Shown piece after piece: positions 8,607 to 17,023 of a DNA stretch of 64,000 nucleotides (within the stretch, counting starts at the first letter, position 1; every line of letters starts with the position of its first letter). The notes beneath the pieces are model-generated. The model did no database searches and was not told the origin of the DNA. It was given only the letters and a program-made list of their open reading frames with translations. The DNA is taken from positions 1,943,001-2,007,000 of the forward strand of contig NZ_CP025408.1 in the NCBI RefSeq assembly GCF_002847305.1, written 5' to 3'. This DNA is from Paracoccus tegillarcae. Lineage in GTDB: Bacteria > Pseudomonadota > Alphaproteobacteria > Rhodobacterales > Rhodobacteraceae. The translations under genes were made by a program, and so were the position numbers.

Positions 8607-10133
8607 ATGCTGACGGACCTCGATATCACCCCGGAAGACCCTGCCGAGTTGAGGGCTGTGAACCGCCTTTTAGCCGATGAGGTCAAGGCTCTGAGCCTCA
8701 AGGTCGAACAGCTTCAGCACCAGCTGCACGGGGCCAACCGCCATCGCTTCGGCTCCAAGTCGGAAGTTCTGGATCAGCTCAACTTCGACCTGCACGAAGA
8801 TGCCGAGATCGTTGAAGCGGCTGAGGCGCAGGCCAAAGAGCCCACGTCGCCGCAGGAGGAGGCTGATTGCAAGCCGAAGCGCAAGCACAGCCGCAAGCCA
8901 TTGCCGGATCATCTGGACAGGGAAGACGAGGAGCTGTCGCCCGGCGATGATTGCGGTCAGTGTGGGGGCGCTCTGCGCACCTTGGGCGAGGACGTGACTG
9001 AAGAGTTGGAGTATGTGCCCGGTCGCTTCAAGGTGAAGCGGATTATTCGGCCACGCAAGGCCTGCTCGTGTTGCGAGGCGATTGTGCGGGCCCCACTGCC
9101 CTCGCGACCCATTGAGCGCGGACGGCCGGGGCCTGGCTTGTTGGCCCATGTTCTGGTCAGCAAATACGGCGACCATCTTCCACTGTACCGGCTGAGCCAG
9201 ATCTTTGCCCGTGAGGGCGTTGATCTGGATCGCTCCACCATGGCCGACTGGGTTGGCCGGTCCACGGCTCTGCTTGAGCCCCTTGCCGACGCGATTGGTC
9301 GGACCGTGCGTCAGGGCGCAGCCCTCTTTGCAGACGATACGCCCGTGAAGATGCTTGCTCCTGGCAACAAAAAAACCAAGACCGCGCGGATCTGGACCTA
9401 TGTCCGGGATGAGCGTGCCTGGTCCGGGCAATCGCCGCCTTGCGCGTGGTACCAGTTCACGGTGGACCGCAAAGGGGAACATCCCGTCTTCCATCTCTCG
9501 GGCTACAAGGGCTGGGTCCATGCGGACGGCTATTCCGGCTTCAACGGCGTGTTTGGCGAGGACAAGGCGGATGAGATGGCCTGTATGGCCCATGTCAGGC
9601 GTAAGTTCGTGGATGTCTTCGCGTCACAGGGTAGCGCCACTGCCGAGCAGGCCATCCTGCGGATTGCCCAACTTTATGCCATCGAGAAGGAGATCAGGGG
9701 CATGGCCCCCGAAGACCGCGCCGCCGTGCGCCATGCCAGGGCAAAGCCGATCTTTGACGAACTGGAAAACTGGCTCCACGCGCAATTGCCCAAAATTTCG
9801 GGCAAGTCGCCCCTGGCAAAGGCGATCCGCCACGCCTTGGGACGAATGCCAAAGGCGCGCCCCTATCTGAGCAACGGCCACTTGGAATTGGATAACAACA
9901 CCACTGAGCGGGCCGTGAAGCCAGTGGCCATCGGGCGCAAAAACTGAATGTTCTCTGGATCCGAGGGCGGCGGCAAAGCCATGGCCATCGCCTTTACCCT
10001 CATCGAGACCTCCAAGCTCAACAAGGTGGACCCCCAAGCCTGGCTCACATGGGTCCTCGCCAAGATCGCCGACCACAAGATCACACGACTGGACGAGCTG
10101 ATGCCCTGGCGTTACGCTGCTCAGGCAGCGTAA
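8607..10133 (+). pseudogene. tnpC: IS66 transposase TnpC with in-frame TGA
   Basis: This is the DDE transposase of the IS66 element. The frame from ATG 8607 covers the N-terminal coiled coil, the zinc-finger-like 'CGQCGGAL ... CSCC' region and the DDE domain up to 'TTERAVKPVAIGRKN'. There it meets TGA at 9945-9947. The same frame continues at once with '[25 protein letters not shown]' and ends 'DELMPWRY' before TAA, which is the normal family C-terminus. The stop replaces a residue that is normally aromatic (a TGG to TGA change would explain it). The 446-residue product lacks about 62 residues. Confidence 0.85.
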
Positions 10134-10193
10134 CTGACTGAACCGAAACAGCGCCAGAGCGCCTTCACCGGACGGTCACGAACGATTGCTGGG
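10063..10193 (+). repeat. 131-bp inverted repeat, copy 1 (IS66 right end)
   Basis: These bases are identical to the reverse complement of 17327-17457. The repeat comprises the end of tnpC, the IS66 right terminal repeat and 14 bases beyond it (GAACGATTGCTGGG). Identity ends abruptly at 10194. Together the two copies bracket the VgrG cargo operon. Confidence 0.85.
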
Positions 10194-10554
10194 GGGCAGT
10201 AAGGGGCCAATCGCCAAATACGTCGACACGCTGTTCGATGACAACTGGCAGGAAACCCGTATTTCTGCCGATCTTCACGTTCAACTACACCACGCCAAAC
10301 GCGATGAGCTTCTCGATGAATACGTTCGAGAGGGCTATCTCGACGGCCACCGGATCGACTTTCTGAACGGCAAGGTTGCCTTGGATCTTGAGTGGAACAG
10401 CAAAGACCAAACCTATGATCGCGATCTCTACGGAAAGCGCGGGTTGTCGGCGGTGATGATCGCTGAACGCGATGTTGCCGGATTGATCGAAGAGGCGAGA
10501 GCGATGCGAAGCGCAACGGCTCAACTCGCCAATAGCTTAAAGCAGATAAGGTAA
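10186..10554 (+). pseudogene. BglII-type restriction endonuclease remnant
   Basis: The frame runs out of the IS66 end without a credible start and encodes about 122 residues. It shows 'GGSKGPIAKYVDTLF', 'GHRIDFLNGKVALDLEWNSKDQTYDRDLYG' and an alanine-rich tail. The 'ID...(x9)..LEWN.KD...DRDL' pattern is the active-site region of BglII/BstYI-like enzymes. The N-terminal half expected for the family is missing, and the usual C-terminal part after 'DRDLY' is also shortened. I read it as a fragment cut by IS66. A partner methyltransferase is not visible. Confidence 0.6.
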
Positions 10555-10703
10555 TGAAACCGACAGCATGGCCAATCTCTGTGGCGGCACGCCTATATTC
10601 TTATCGGTACTGGCTCATCAGCCAGCTGTCACTGGCCGTTGTTTTGGCGATATGCTATCAGCGAGCGATTGATGAGTAGTGTATTGAATTTGGAGGCTGA
10701 TCG

Positions 10704-13100
10704 TTGAACGCTCCTTTCAAACAGGCCGAGCGTCTGGGTCGGTTGACCACGGAGCTCGGGCCGGACGTTCTGGTGCTGCTGCGTTTCGATGGCAGCGACC
10801 ACCTGAATGACCTCTTCGAATACCGCGTCGAAGCTCTGGCCACGCGCGACGATCTGGATTTCGATGCGCTTGTCGGCACTCATGCCACGGTCGAGATTGA
10901 AGCCCATGACCAGATGCGGCCCTTTGACGGGATCGTCACTTCGGCCAGATGGGCCGGCGTGGGCGAGAACGGGCATCGCTATGACCTGACGCTGCGGCCG
11001 TGGTTCTGGCTGGCCGGGCGGCGGCGGAACCAGCGGATTTTCCATAACAAAACCGTCGTGCAAATCATTCAGGAACTGCTGTCCGATTACGCGTCCCTGG
11101 GCGATCCGGCGCTGGAGATCAGCCTGTCGAAGGATTATCCGACCCTTGAATACACGGTGCAATACCGCGAATCCGATCTGGACTTCGCGCGCCGACAGAT
11201 GGAGCGGCACGGGATCAGCTTCCATTTCCGTCACGCCATGGGCAGCCATACGCTGGTGCTGACCGATGACGTTCTGGCGCATGAGGCCATCGGCCCGCGC
11301 CCGTTCAAGCGCTATGACGGCCATCACCAGTATGAACAGGAGCATTTCTGGGACTGGGCGCCGGAACGCAATATCGCCACCGGCGCGGTGCGGTTGGTCG
11401 ACTATAACTTCAAGAAACCGACCCAGTCGATGGAAGTCGACCGTCTGGGTGACGCCCAGCACGCGCAGGGTCAGATCGAAAGTTTCGACTATCCGGGCGA
11501 TTATCTGGCGCAGGATGTGGGCCGGCTGGTGGTGGGTCTGCGGACAGAACAGGAACGCGGCGCCGATCGGCGCAACCGGGCGGTGGGCGATTGTGTCAGC
11601 CTTGGCGCGGGCATGCGGATGGTGCTGTCGGGCGACAAGGTGCCGGGTCACGGCGAAAGTTTCCTGTGCCTCTCGGCCAGCCACCATTTCGTCAGTGAGG
11701 CCTACGGTTCAGGCGGGCAAGGCAGCGACGGATACAGCTTCACCGGCAGCTACACGCTGATGCCCGACACCGCGCCGATGGCGCCGCCGAAGCGCACGCC
11801 GCTGGCCATCGTGCAGGGCCCACAGACGGCCACGGTCGTCGGCGAGGGCGAGATCGACTGCGACGAATACGGTCGCATCCTGGTGCGGTTCCACTGGGAC
11901 CTGGCGAACGCCTATTCGATGCGCTGCAGGGTCAGCCAGAACTGGGCCGGCGCCGGCTGGGGTGGCATGGTCATTCCCCGCATCGGCATGGAGGTGCTGG
12001 TCGAGTTCCTGGAAGGCGATCCCGACAAGCCGGTCGTGGTGGGTAATGTCTTCAACGGCAAGAACGATGCGCCATACCCGCTGCCCGCGCATAAGACCAA
12101 GGCCGTGTGGCGATCCAAGACCCACAAGGGCGAAGGCTTCAACGAGTTGAGCTTTGAGGACGAGGTCGGGCAGGAGAATATCGCGCTGCACGCGCAGAAG
12201 GACCAGACGCTGAAGGTCCTGAACAACCGCATGAAGCGGGTCGACAATGATCAGATCGAAAGCGTCGGCAGCAACAAATCCATCGAGATCGGCAGCAATC
12301 ATCAGGAGCGTATCGGCGGCTCGATGAACCTGACCGTCGGCGGCGGCAAGATGGGGCTGTTCGCGGCGCTGGCGGGGATTGCCGGTCAGGCAACCAAGGA
12401 CGCACTGAATGTGGCCGAAGAGGCTGGTGATCCGTCGATCCCGGCCTTTCTGGGCGGCGTCGTGGCCGCGACCGTGGGCGGCGAGATGGCATCGAGCCCG
12501 CTGATTTCGGCCTTTGACGGGGCGGGGCAGAACCGCGCGGTTGCGGGGGCCCAGCAGGTCGGCACCGGCACGGCGCTCGGGTCCGTGCTGTCGGCGATCA
12601 TGCCGGTGTCGGGTGTGATGAACACGCTGGTCGAGAAATTCCAGGCCGACACGATCGGCCTGGCGCGGACCGAGCAGATCGGGCTGTTCAAGAACACCAT
12701 GGTCGGCGCGGTGCGCAATACCATGGTCGGGCAGAAGGAGTTCACCAAGGTCGGCGTCGAGCAGCGCCTGCAGGTCGGCAAGACCAAGACCGTCGATGTC
12801 GGCGAGGAATATACCACCCATACCGGCCAGCGCGCGTCGCATTCCTCGGGCAAGCTCTATCAGATCTCGTCCGAGGAAAAGTTCGAAGGCAGCTCGAAGG
12901 TCTGGGAGATCAAGGCCGACGACACGCTGCTGCTGTCCGCCCCCGGCGGCTATGTCGAGATCAACAAATCCGGCGTCCGCATCCGCGGCCTGAAAGTGCT
13001 GATCGAGGGCAACGCCATCGACTTCAAATCCGGCGGCCCCGGCGAAGGCAGCAAATGCCTGCGCGCCATGGCCAAATCCGCAACGCCCTTCGTGAGGTAG
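10704..13100 (+). CDS. vgrG: Type VI secretion spike protein VgrG (TssI)
   Basis: This 798-residue VgrG forms the trimeric puncturing spike of T6SS and carries effectors. It shows the gp27-like N-terminal region ('LRFDGSDHLNDLFEYRVEAL', 'PFDGIVTSARWAG', 'YRESDLDFARRQMERHGISFHFRH'), the gp5 OB fold ('GEIDCDEYGRILVRFHWD', 'GGMVIPRIGMEVLVEFLEGDPDKPVVVG') and the DUF2345 beta-prism. The prism is interrupted at about residues 550-660 by a hydrophobic Gly/Ala-rich stretch. It starts at TTG 10704 with GGAGG at 10690-10694. It heads an operon with DUF4123, effector, immunity and PAAR genes. Confidence 0.95.
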   Translation: MNAPFKQAERLGRLTTELGPDVLVLLRFDGSDHLNDLFEYRVEALATRDDLDFDALVGTHATVEIEAHDQMRPFDGIVTSARWAGVGENGHRYDLTLRPWFWLAGRRRNQRIFHNKTVVQIIQELLSDYASLGDPALEISLSKDYPTLEYTVQYRESDLDFARRQMERHGISFHFRHAMGSHTLVLTDDVLAHEAIGPRPFKRYDGHHQYEQEHFWDWAPERNIATGAVRLVDYNFKKPTQSMEVDRLGDAQHAQGQIESFDYPGDYLAQDVGRLVVGLRTEQERGADRRNRAVGDCVSLGAGMRMVLSGDKVPGHGESFLCLSASHHFVSEAYGSGGQGSDGYSFTGSYTLMPDTAPMAPPKRTPLAIVQGPQTATVVGEGEIDCDEYGRILVRFHWDLANAYSMRCRVSQNWAGAGWGGMVIPRIGMEVLVEFLEGDPDKPVVVGNVFNGKNDAPYPLPAHKTKAVWRSKTHKGEGFNELSFEDEVGQENIALHAQKDQTLKVLNNRMKRVDNDQIESVGSNKSIEIGSNHQERIGGSMNLTVGGGKMGLFAALAGIAGQATKDALNVAEEAGDPSIPAFLGGVVAATVGGEMASSPLISAFDGAGQNRAVAGAQQVGTGTALGSVLSAIMPVSGVMNTLVEKFQADTIGLARTEQIGLFKNTMVGAVRNTMVGQKEFTKVGVEQRLQVGKTKTVDVGEEYTTHTGQRASHSSGKLYQISSEEKFEGSSKVWEIKADDTLLLSAPGGYVEINKSGVRIRGLKVLIEGNAIDFKSGGPGEGSKCLRAMAKSATPFVR

Positions 13101-13103
13101 GGG

Positions 13104-14123
13104 ATGCAGCAGGACGATCCCTGGTCGCTGGATGCGACGAGCCAACCCGTACGTACAGAGCCGAAAGTGGAACCTCAGGTCCCCACTTCTCTTGAAGAGG
13201 CTCTGCTGGCCCTTGATCAAAAATCCGCGCCGGTCTTCGCGGTGCTCGACGGCGCACAATTCGACAACCTGCCGCAGGAATTGCTGTTGGGCGATTTCGT
13301 CAGCCGCCCTCTTTACCTGGACCGCGGCGAGAACAACCCCGAACAGATCATCACCGCCCCGCACATGGTCTGGCTGGACGAACGCCCGGAGAAAGTCGCC
13401 GGCCGCGCGCCAAAGGACACTATCCCCGCCCTCATGGCACTTATCGCCGGCCGCCCCGCAGCCGTGTTCTGGCAGTGCCCAGACGGAGCGGTGGCGCTCT
13501 ATAGGCACCTCCGGCGAATTAACCTGGTCTATCTGCCACGAGCTGCACTGGCGGAAGCTGACCGGCTGGCGACAGCCAATGATTTCGAGCCTGCGCTCCT
13601 GCGTCATGCCGATGCAAATGTCGTTGCGCAGTTCATGCCCTCAGCCTGCCTGCAGGATGTGGCTCGGATGTTTGGGCCAGCGAGCGCCATCGTTGCTGCG
13701 GCAGATCATGTTTGGTCCTGTTCCCACGCTTATCTCATGGCGCCTCGCCCCGAGCGCCTGCCACGTGCCATCGATGGGATCTGGCGTATATCGCCAGAGA
13801 CTATGGAAGCTATTGAGCACTACAGGGAAGGCTGCCTTCGGAGAAAGGCGGTCGAGGATTTTTCTGGAAAGTCAGTTGACGTAGGAACTTCCAAGGAAAG
13901 GCGGCGTCAGGTTCTGGCGGCATTTGATCGTGCCCTGTTTTATGGCCTCGAAGAGATGAAAGACATTTGGGACCTAATTTCGCTTGATCTCAAGTACGGA
14001 CAGGTATTTGAAAAGCGGCCGGAATTCGCAGAAGCACTATACGAGTTAATGAACAGAAACCAAGCACCGGCCTCGCGCATTCACTATGCGAGGCTTGCTT
14101 GTGAAAATGTTAAGGTTTGGTAG
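13104..14123 (+). CDS. DUF4123 T6SS effector adaptor (Tap-like)
   Basis: This 339-residue protein lies 3 bp downstream of vgrG. The DUF4123 domain spans about residues 40-180 ('FAVLDGAQFDNLPQEL', 'LYLDRGENNPEQIITAPHMVWLDER', 'AVFWQCPDGAVALYRHLRRINLV', 'LLRHADANVV'). DUF4123 proteins are chaperones that load a cognate effector onto VgrG. The C-terminal half (about 200-339) is helical and shows no known domain. Position predicts that its client is the next gene. It overlaps the upstream in-frame extension of that gene. Confidence 0.88.
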   Translation: MQQDDPWSLDATSQPVRTEPKVEPQVPTSLEEALLALDQKSAPVFAVLDGAQFDNLPQELLLGDFVSRPLYLDRGENNPEQIITAPHMVWLDERPEKVAGRAPKDTIPALMALIAGRPAAVFWQCPDGAVALYRHLRRINLVYLPRAALAEADRLATANDFEPALLRHADANVVAQFMPSACLQDVARMFGPASAIVAAADHVWSCSHAYLMAPRPERLPRAIDGIWRISPETMEAIEHYREGCLRRKAVEDFSGKSVDVGTSKERRRQVLAAFDRALFYGLEEMKDIWDLISLDLKYGQVFEKRPEFAEALYELMNRNQAPASRIHYARLACENVKVW

Positions 14124-14125
14124 GT

Positions 14126-14881
14126 ATGGGAACAACGGCTTGTGCGACCTGTGACGCGAAATGCGGCAATGGGAATGCGAACGTCCGGGGTGACAATCGA
14201 AGCGATCCTATTTACGTCGCCATGTGCAAGATCTTGTGTGAAACACGCAAGGAAATGTGCGAAGGTAAACATAAGGGAAAGACCGCGAGCAGCGTAGCGG
14301 AGGGGAAGGCCAAGAATTCGCCCGATCTCCAGCGGGCTGTGAACAAGCGCTACCCAAAATCGACGGCGGCTGTGAACAAGCATCGCTATGTTCGCTATGA
14401 TAATGCACTGAAAAGCTGGAACCGCGCCAAGGTTGCGAAGGAAACGATCGAGCGACATCTGGACAATGTGATCCGCCAGATCGAAAAGCAGGCCGCCAAG
14501 GCCGTTGCGACCAAAGTCGGCAAGGCCGCCGCTCGTTCATGGCTGAAACTCGTTCCGGTATTGAACGTTATTTCAACCGCTTACGACGTATACGATCTGG
14601 CCTCAACCGGAGTAGACATCTACCAGCAGATCAAGCAGGCTAGGGCGCAGTTCAGCGGCGATGTTTACTCAATCCGCCCCGACGTTGCGGTGATGGGAGA
14701 GAATGGACAGCTGCAGGATATCTATGATTTCAAGTTTGATGGAGATGACTGGCAACCGGGACAGCAAGAAATGTACAATAAGAATCTCGATGATTCTGGT
14801 GCGCGTGCGCGCGCAAAGGCCATAAACTCAAACGCTTGCGGCTGTAACGGCCCATCCTTTGTTCCGCGCACCGGAGTTTAA
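14126..14881 (+). CDS. Predicted T6SS PD-(D/E)XK nuclease effector
   Basis: This is a 251-residue protein. The N-terminus is cysteine-rich (C6, C9, C13, C34, C38, C45), suggesting metal binding. The middle is basic and helical with a hydrophobic stretch ('WLKLVPVLNVISTAYDVYDLAS', about 140-165). The C-terminus has P185-D186 in 'RPDVAV', then D201-F-K203, followed by 'PGQQEMY', a PD-(D/E)XK nuclease-like pattern as in restriction-endonuclease-fold toxins. It lies between a DUF4123 adaptor and a DUF3396 immunity gene, so it is probably a DNA- or RNA-degrading antibacterial effector. The nuclease call rests on motif spacing only. Confidence 0.72.
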   Translation: MGTTACATCDAKCGNGNANVRGDNRSDPIYVAMCKILCETRKEMCEGKHKGKTASSVAEGKAKNSPDLQRAVNKRYPKSTAAVNKHRYVRYDNALKSWNRAKVAKETIERHLDNVIRQIEKQAAKAVATKVGKAAARSWLKLVPVLNVISTAYDVYDLASTGVDIYQQIKQARAQFSGDVYSIRPDVAVMGENGQLQDIYDFKFDGDDWQPGQQEMYNKNLDDSGARARAKAINSNACGCNGPSFVPRTGV

Positions 14882-14884
14882 CCG

Positions 14885-15931
14885 ATGGGCAAATGGTATA
14901 AAGACAACGTCTTTAATGGTGACCCGTCCGATGGGCATTTTCAACTAAATAGATTTTCAACGCCAGCATTCCGGCTGAGCCTGAAATCATTCTGGCGGCA
15001 AGGGCATCCGTTCCAGTATCTGAATGAATACCAGAAGCTTTTTTCTGTTTTCGAGCCGATCTTGCGACGCGATGCCGAGCGTCTGCTGATGGTCGAAACG
15101 GCGGGTGTGAAGCCTCGCCGCAGGAAAAGCATCAAGGACGGGGATTGGCAGCCCTTTCATCACCTCAGATCAAAGGTTCTGTCGGTGGATGATCCCGCCG
15201 ATGAAATCAGCGAATGGCGCTTTGTGGGATTTGATTTTCAGCACGGTTTCAATGGCGAGGATCGTTATGACATCGGACCTACAAAGTTTTTTCTAAATGT
15301 CACGGACGCCGTTCAACTGGACGCCTATATCCCGGTGCCGGATTTCGAGGCTGGGCATCTGGATATCGAAGCGCTGAAACAGGCACTGCTGGCCCTGCCC
15401 ATCGTTACAGCAATCGCAGGATATGGTATGTGCATATCCGATACGCTCGACTGGCCCTATGAAGGGGATTGGACCCTAAAACCCGTTGCGAAAAAGTTTC
15501 CTGTACTAGACATCTGCCTTCCAGGAAATCGAGTTTGGCGAGGAGCAGAAGACCATGAGTTTAAAGAGTTCTGGCTAAACGGTATCAACTGGCTAACTCT
15601 TGTTGGGGAGCCAGTTCTGAGCGCGCTAGGTGGCGTAGACAAGATCACGAAGGGCCTTAGCCCCGAAATCACATGGCAAGTCGGCAATGAGAATGTTATC
15701 TTTCAGCTTGGCCCCCGCCCAATCACGGGCGAAAAGGGCGTGGATGATGAACTGCTTCCACTCTATTTTGAGTTGGGTGAGCGATTACGCCCTCATGACG
15801 GGAACTACCCTTCTTCTACTTGGCGCACACAGGACGTTTTTGGACACGTTGGCGACGAGGCGCTTAATGAACTCAACAACGATTGGGCACGACGGTTCTA
15901 TGACCGGCGTTGGTTTGAGAGGTTTTCCTGA
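14885..15931 (+). CDS. DUF3396 type VI immunity protein
   Basis: This 348-residue cytosolic protein has no signal peptide. Landmarks of the DUF3396 'type VI immunity' family are visible: 'DIGPTKFFLNV', 'GYGMCISDTLDWPY', 'KFPVLDICLPGNRVW', 'GINWLTLVGEPVLSALGG' and 'VIFQLGPRPITGEKG'. It lies 3 bp downstream of the predicted nuclease and would neutralise it in the cytoplasm. Base composition here and in the two neighbouring genes is more AT-rich than in vgrG, suggesting separate acquisition of the toxin-immunity cassette. Confidence 0.8.
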   Translation: MGKWYKDNVFNGDPSDGHFQLNRFSTPAFRLSLKSFWRQGHPFQYLNEYQKLFSVFEPILRRDAERLLMVETAGVKPRRRKSIKDGDWQPFHHLRSKVLSVDDPADEISEWRFVGFDFQHGFNGEDRYDIGPTKFFLNVTDAVQLDAYIPVPDFEAGHLDIEALKQALLALPIVTAIAGYGMCISDTLDWPYEGDWTLKPVAKKFPVLDICLPGNRVWRGAEDHEFKEFWLNGINWLTLVGEPVLSALGGVDKITKGLSPEITWQVGNENVIFQLGPRPITGEKGVDDELLPLYFELGERLRPHDGNYPSSTWRTQDVFGHVGDEALNELNNDWARRFYDRRWFERFS

Positions 15932-16740
15932 TGCGTGATCTTGGTACCCCCGTAGACCTGAAGGGCTCGAGAAAGCGAGATAGCCTGCTAGTCATAACGA
16001 CAGCCCGCGATTACACAGCGGATGAACTGATCCGCGATAATATCATTCGGGAACTGCCCGAGGCCTTTTTGCGGCTTCTTTCTGCTGCTACCGGATTGGA
16101 GCGCGCATTCTCTATCGAGGCCAGCGCCAAAAACCAGATATCAATTCGTCTGTCTGCCGACCTGATGACTGGACAATGGCAGTTTGCATCGCTTCTTAAT
16201 CTGATCGATTCTTCAACCTTTGTCGGAAGAATGGACGATGACCCATTTATCACCACGATCGAGATCCAGTCGCATTTGGTAGCCGGCGCATCGCTGGCCG
16301 GTCTCTATGAAGACCTTGAGAAGACTAATGCGATAGCACGCGATGTGATGACCGAGCTACTCGCACCAGATTTCGATCTCTCGGCGGGACTTGGGCGTGT
16401 TTGGCCACAGGTGCCGTCAGATTATTTTTTCGATGTCGATATGGCGCCCCTGAAGCCGCTTGACACGAAAAATCGTGAATTTGCTGAGGCGATGCTGCTC
16501 GATTTTGATCGGAGCTTGGCGGGTTCCGCATTTGAGCCGGAAGTATCGCCGGAAGCTTGGTTCGAGGATTCTCTTGTCCCCTATGGCGTCGAAATCCACG
16601 CGGACCAAAACCTCATCAAGTATCGGGTAGATTTTCCACCCAGTGATATTTCGACGGGCCTTCTTCTTGTCAGGCAAGCGCTTGAGGCTCGCTTCATCCA
16701 AATCAAGAGCTGGTCTTTTGATATTAGGGAAGGTTGGTAA
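15931..16740 (+). CDS. Hypothetical protein in T6SS cargo operon
   Basis: This 269-residue soluble protein overlaps the immunity gene by 1 bp (TGATG). I see no family that I can name. It begins 'MRDLGTPVDLKG', is acidic with many aromatic residues, and has no signal peptide, membrane helix or cysteine cluster. It could be a second immunity protein or an effector-binding factor. No toxin lies between it and the DUF3396 gene, so it may act on the same effector. That is inference from position. Confidence 0.7.
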   Translation: MRDLGTPVDLKGSRKRDSLLVITTARDYTADELIRDNIIRELPEAFLRLLSAATGLERAFSIEASAKNQISIRLSADLMTGQWQFASLLNLIDSSTFVGRMDDDPFITTIEIQSHLVAGASLAGLYEDLEKTNAIARDVMTELLAPDFDLSAGLGRVWPQVPSDYFFDVDMAPLKPLDTKNREFAEAMLLDFDRSLAGSAFEPEVSPEAWFEDSLVPYGVEIHADQNLIKYRVDFPPSDISTGLLLVRQALEARFIQIKSWSFDIREGW

Positions 16741-16741
16741 C

Positions 16742-17023
16742 ATGGCCCGCCCCATCGCACTTGTCGGCCATGCACACACCTGTCCGATCCACGGCGGTGG
16801 GCCGGTGATGAACCCCGGTCAATCCCTCGTCCGGTTCAACGGCATCCCACTTGCCGTCGAGGGTGGGCAGTGCGGCTGTCCTGGGTCGCCTCCATTGCCC
16901 GATCCGATGGTGAAGGGCTCCAGTTTGGTGAAGATCAACGGGCGCGGCGTCATGCGCATTGGTGACAAAACCGCCCATGGTGGCAAGATCGCGATGGGCT
17001 TGCCGACGCTGAAATCCGACTGA
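16742..17023 (+). CDS. PAAR-domain spike-tip protein
   Basis: This is a 93-residue PAAR protein, the sharp cap that sits on the VgrG trimer. Typical residues are visible: 'GHAHTCPIHGGGPVMNPG', 'FNGIPLAVEGGQCGC', 'GSSLVKINGRGVMRIGDKTAHGG'. The length is that of a stand-alone PAAR with no effector extension. ATG 16742 lies 1 bp after the preceding stop. It completes a vgrG-to-paar carrier set, so the cargo operon brings its own spike and tip. Confidence 0.93.
   Translation: MARPIALVGHAHTCPIHGGGPVMNPGQSLVRFNGIPLAVEGGQCGCPGSPPLPDPMVKGSSLVKINGRGVMRIGDKTAHGGKIAMGLPTLKSD

Larger units (their letters stand above)
7721..10179 (+). mobile_element. IS66-family insertion sequence
   Basis: This is a complete-length IS66 element of 2,459 bp encoding tnpA, tnpB and tnpC. 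Imperfect terminal inverted repeats are visible. The left end starts GTGAGCGTCCGCTGAA. The right end, read inward, starts GTGACCGTCCGGTGAA. They match at 22 of 28 positions. The 8-bp flanks differ (GGAGCAGC and GAACGATT), so there is no target-site duplication, which points to rearrangement after insertion. The transposase tnpC has an in-frame stop. Confidence 0.9.

Noticed and set aside
7721..10179. Composite transposon formed by two IS66 copies
   Set aside because: Copy 2 is a 117-bp end fragment plus shared flank without transposase genes or target duplication, so the bracketing cannot be a functional composite transposon as it stands.
11709..13607. Minus-strand ORF of 632 codons opposite vgrG
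   Set aside because: Shadow frame of vgrG and the DUF4123 gene; the product has no recognisable domain, and the operon on the plus strand is well supported.
10704..17023. Possibility that the vgrG operon is part of a full T6SS locus
   Set aside because: No tssB/C, tssF/G, tssJ-M, clpV or hcp genes are present on either side; the flanks are IS66 and IS3 sequences.
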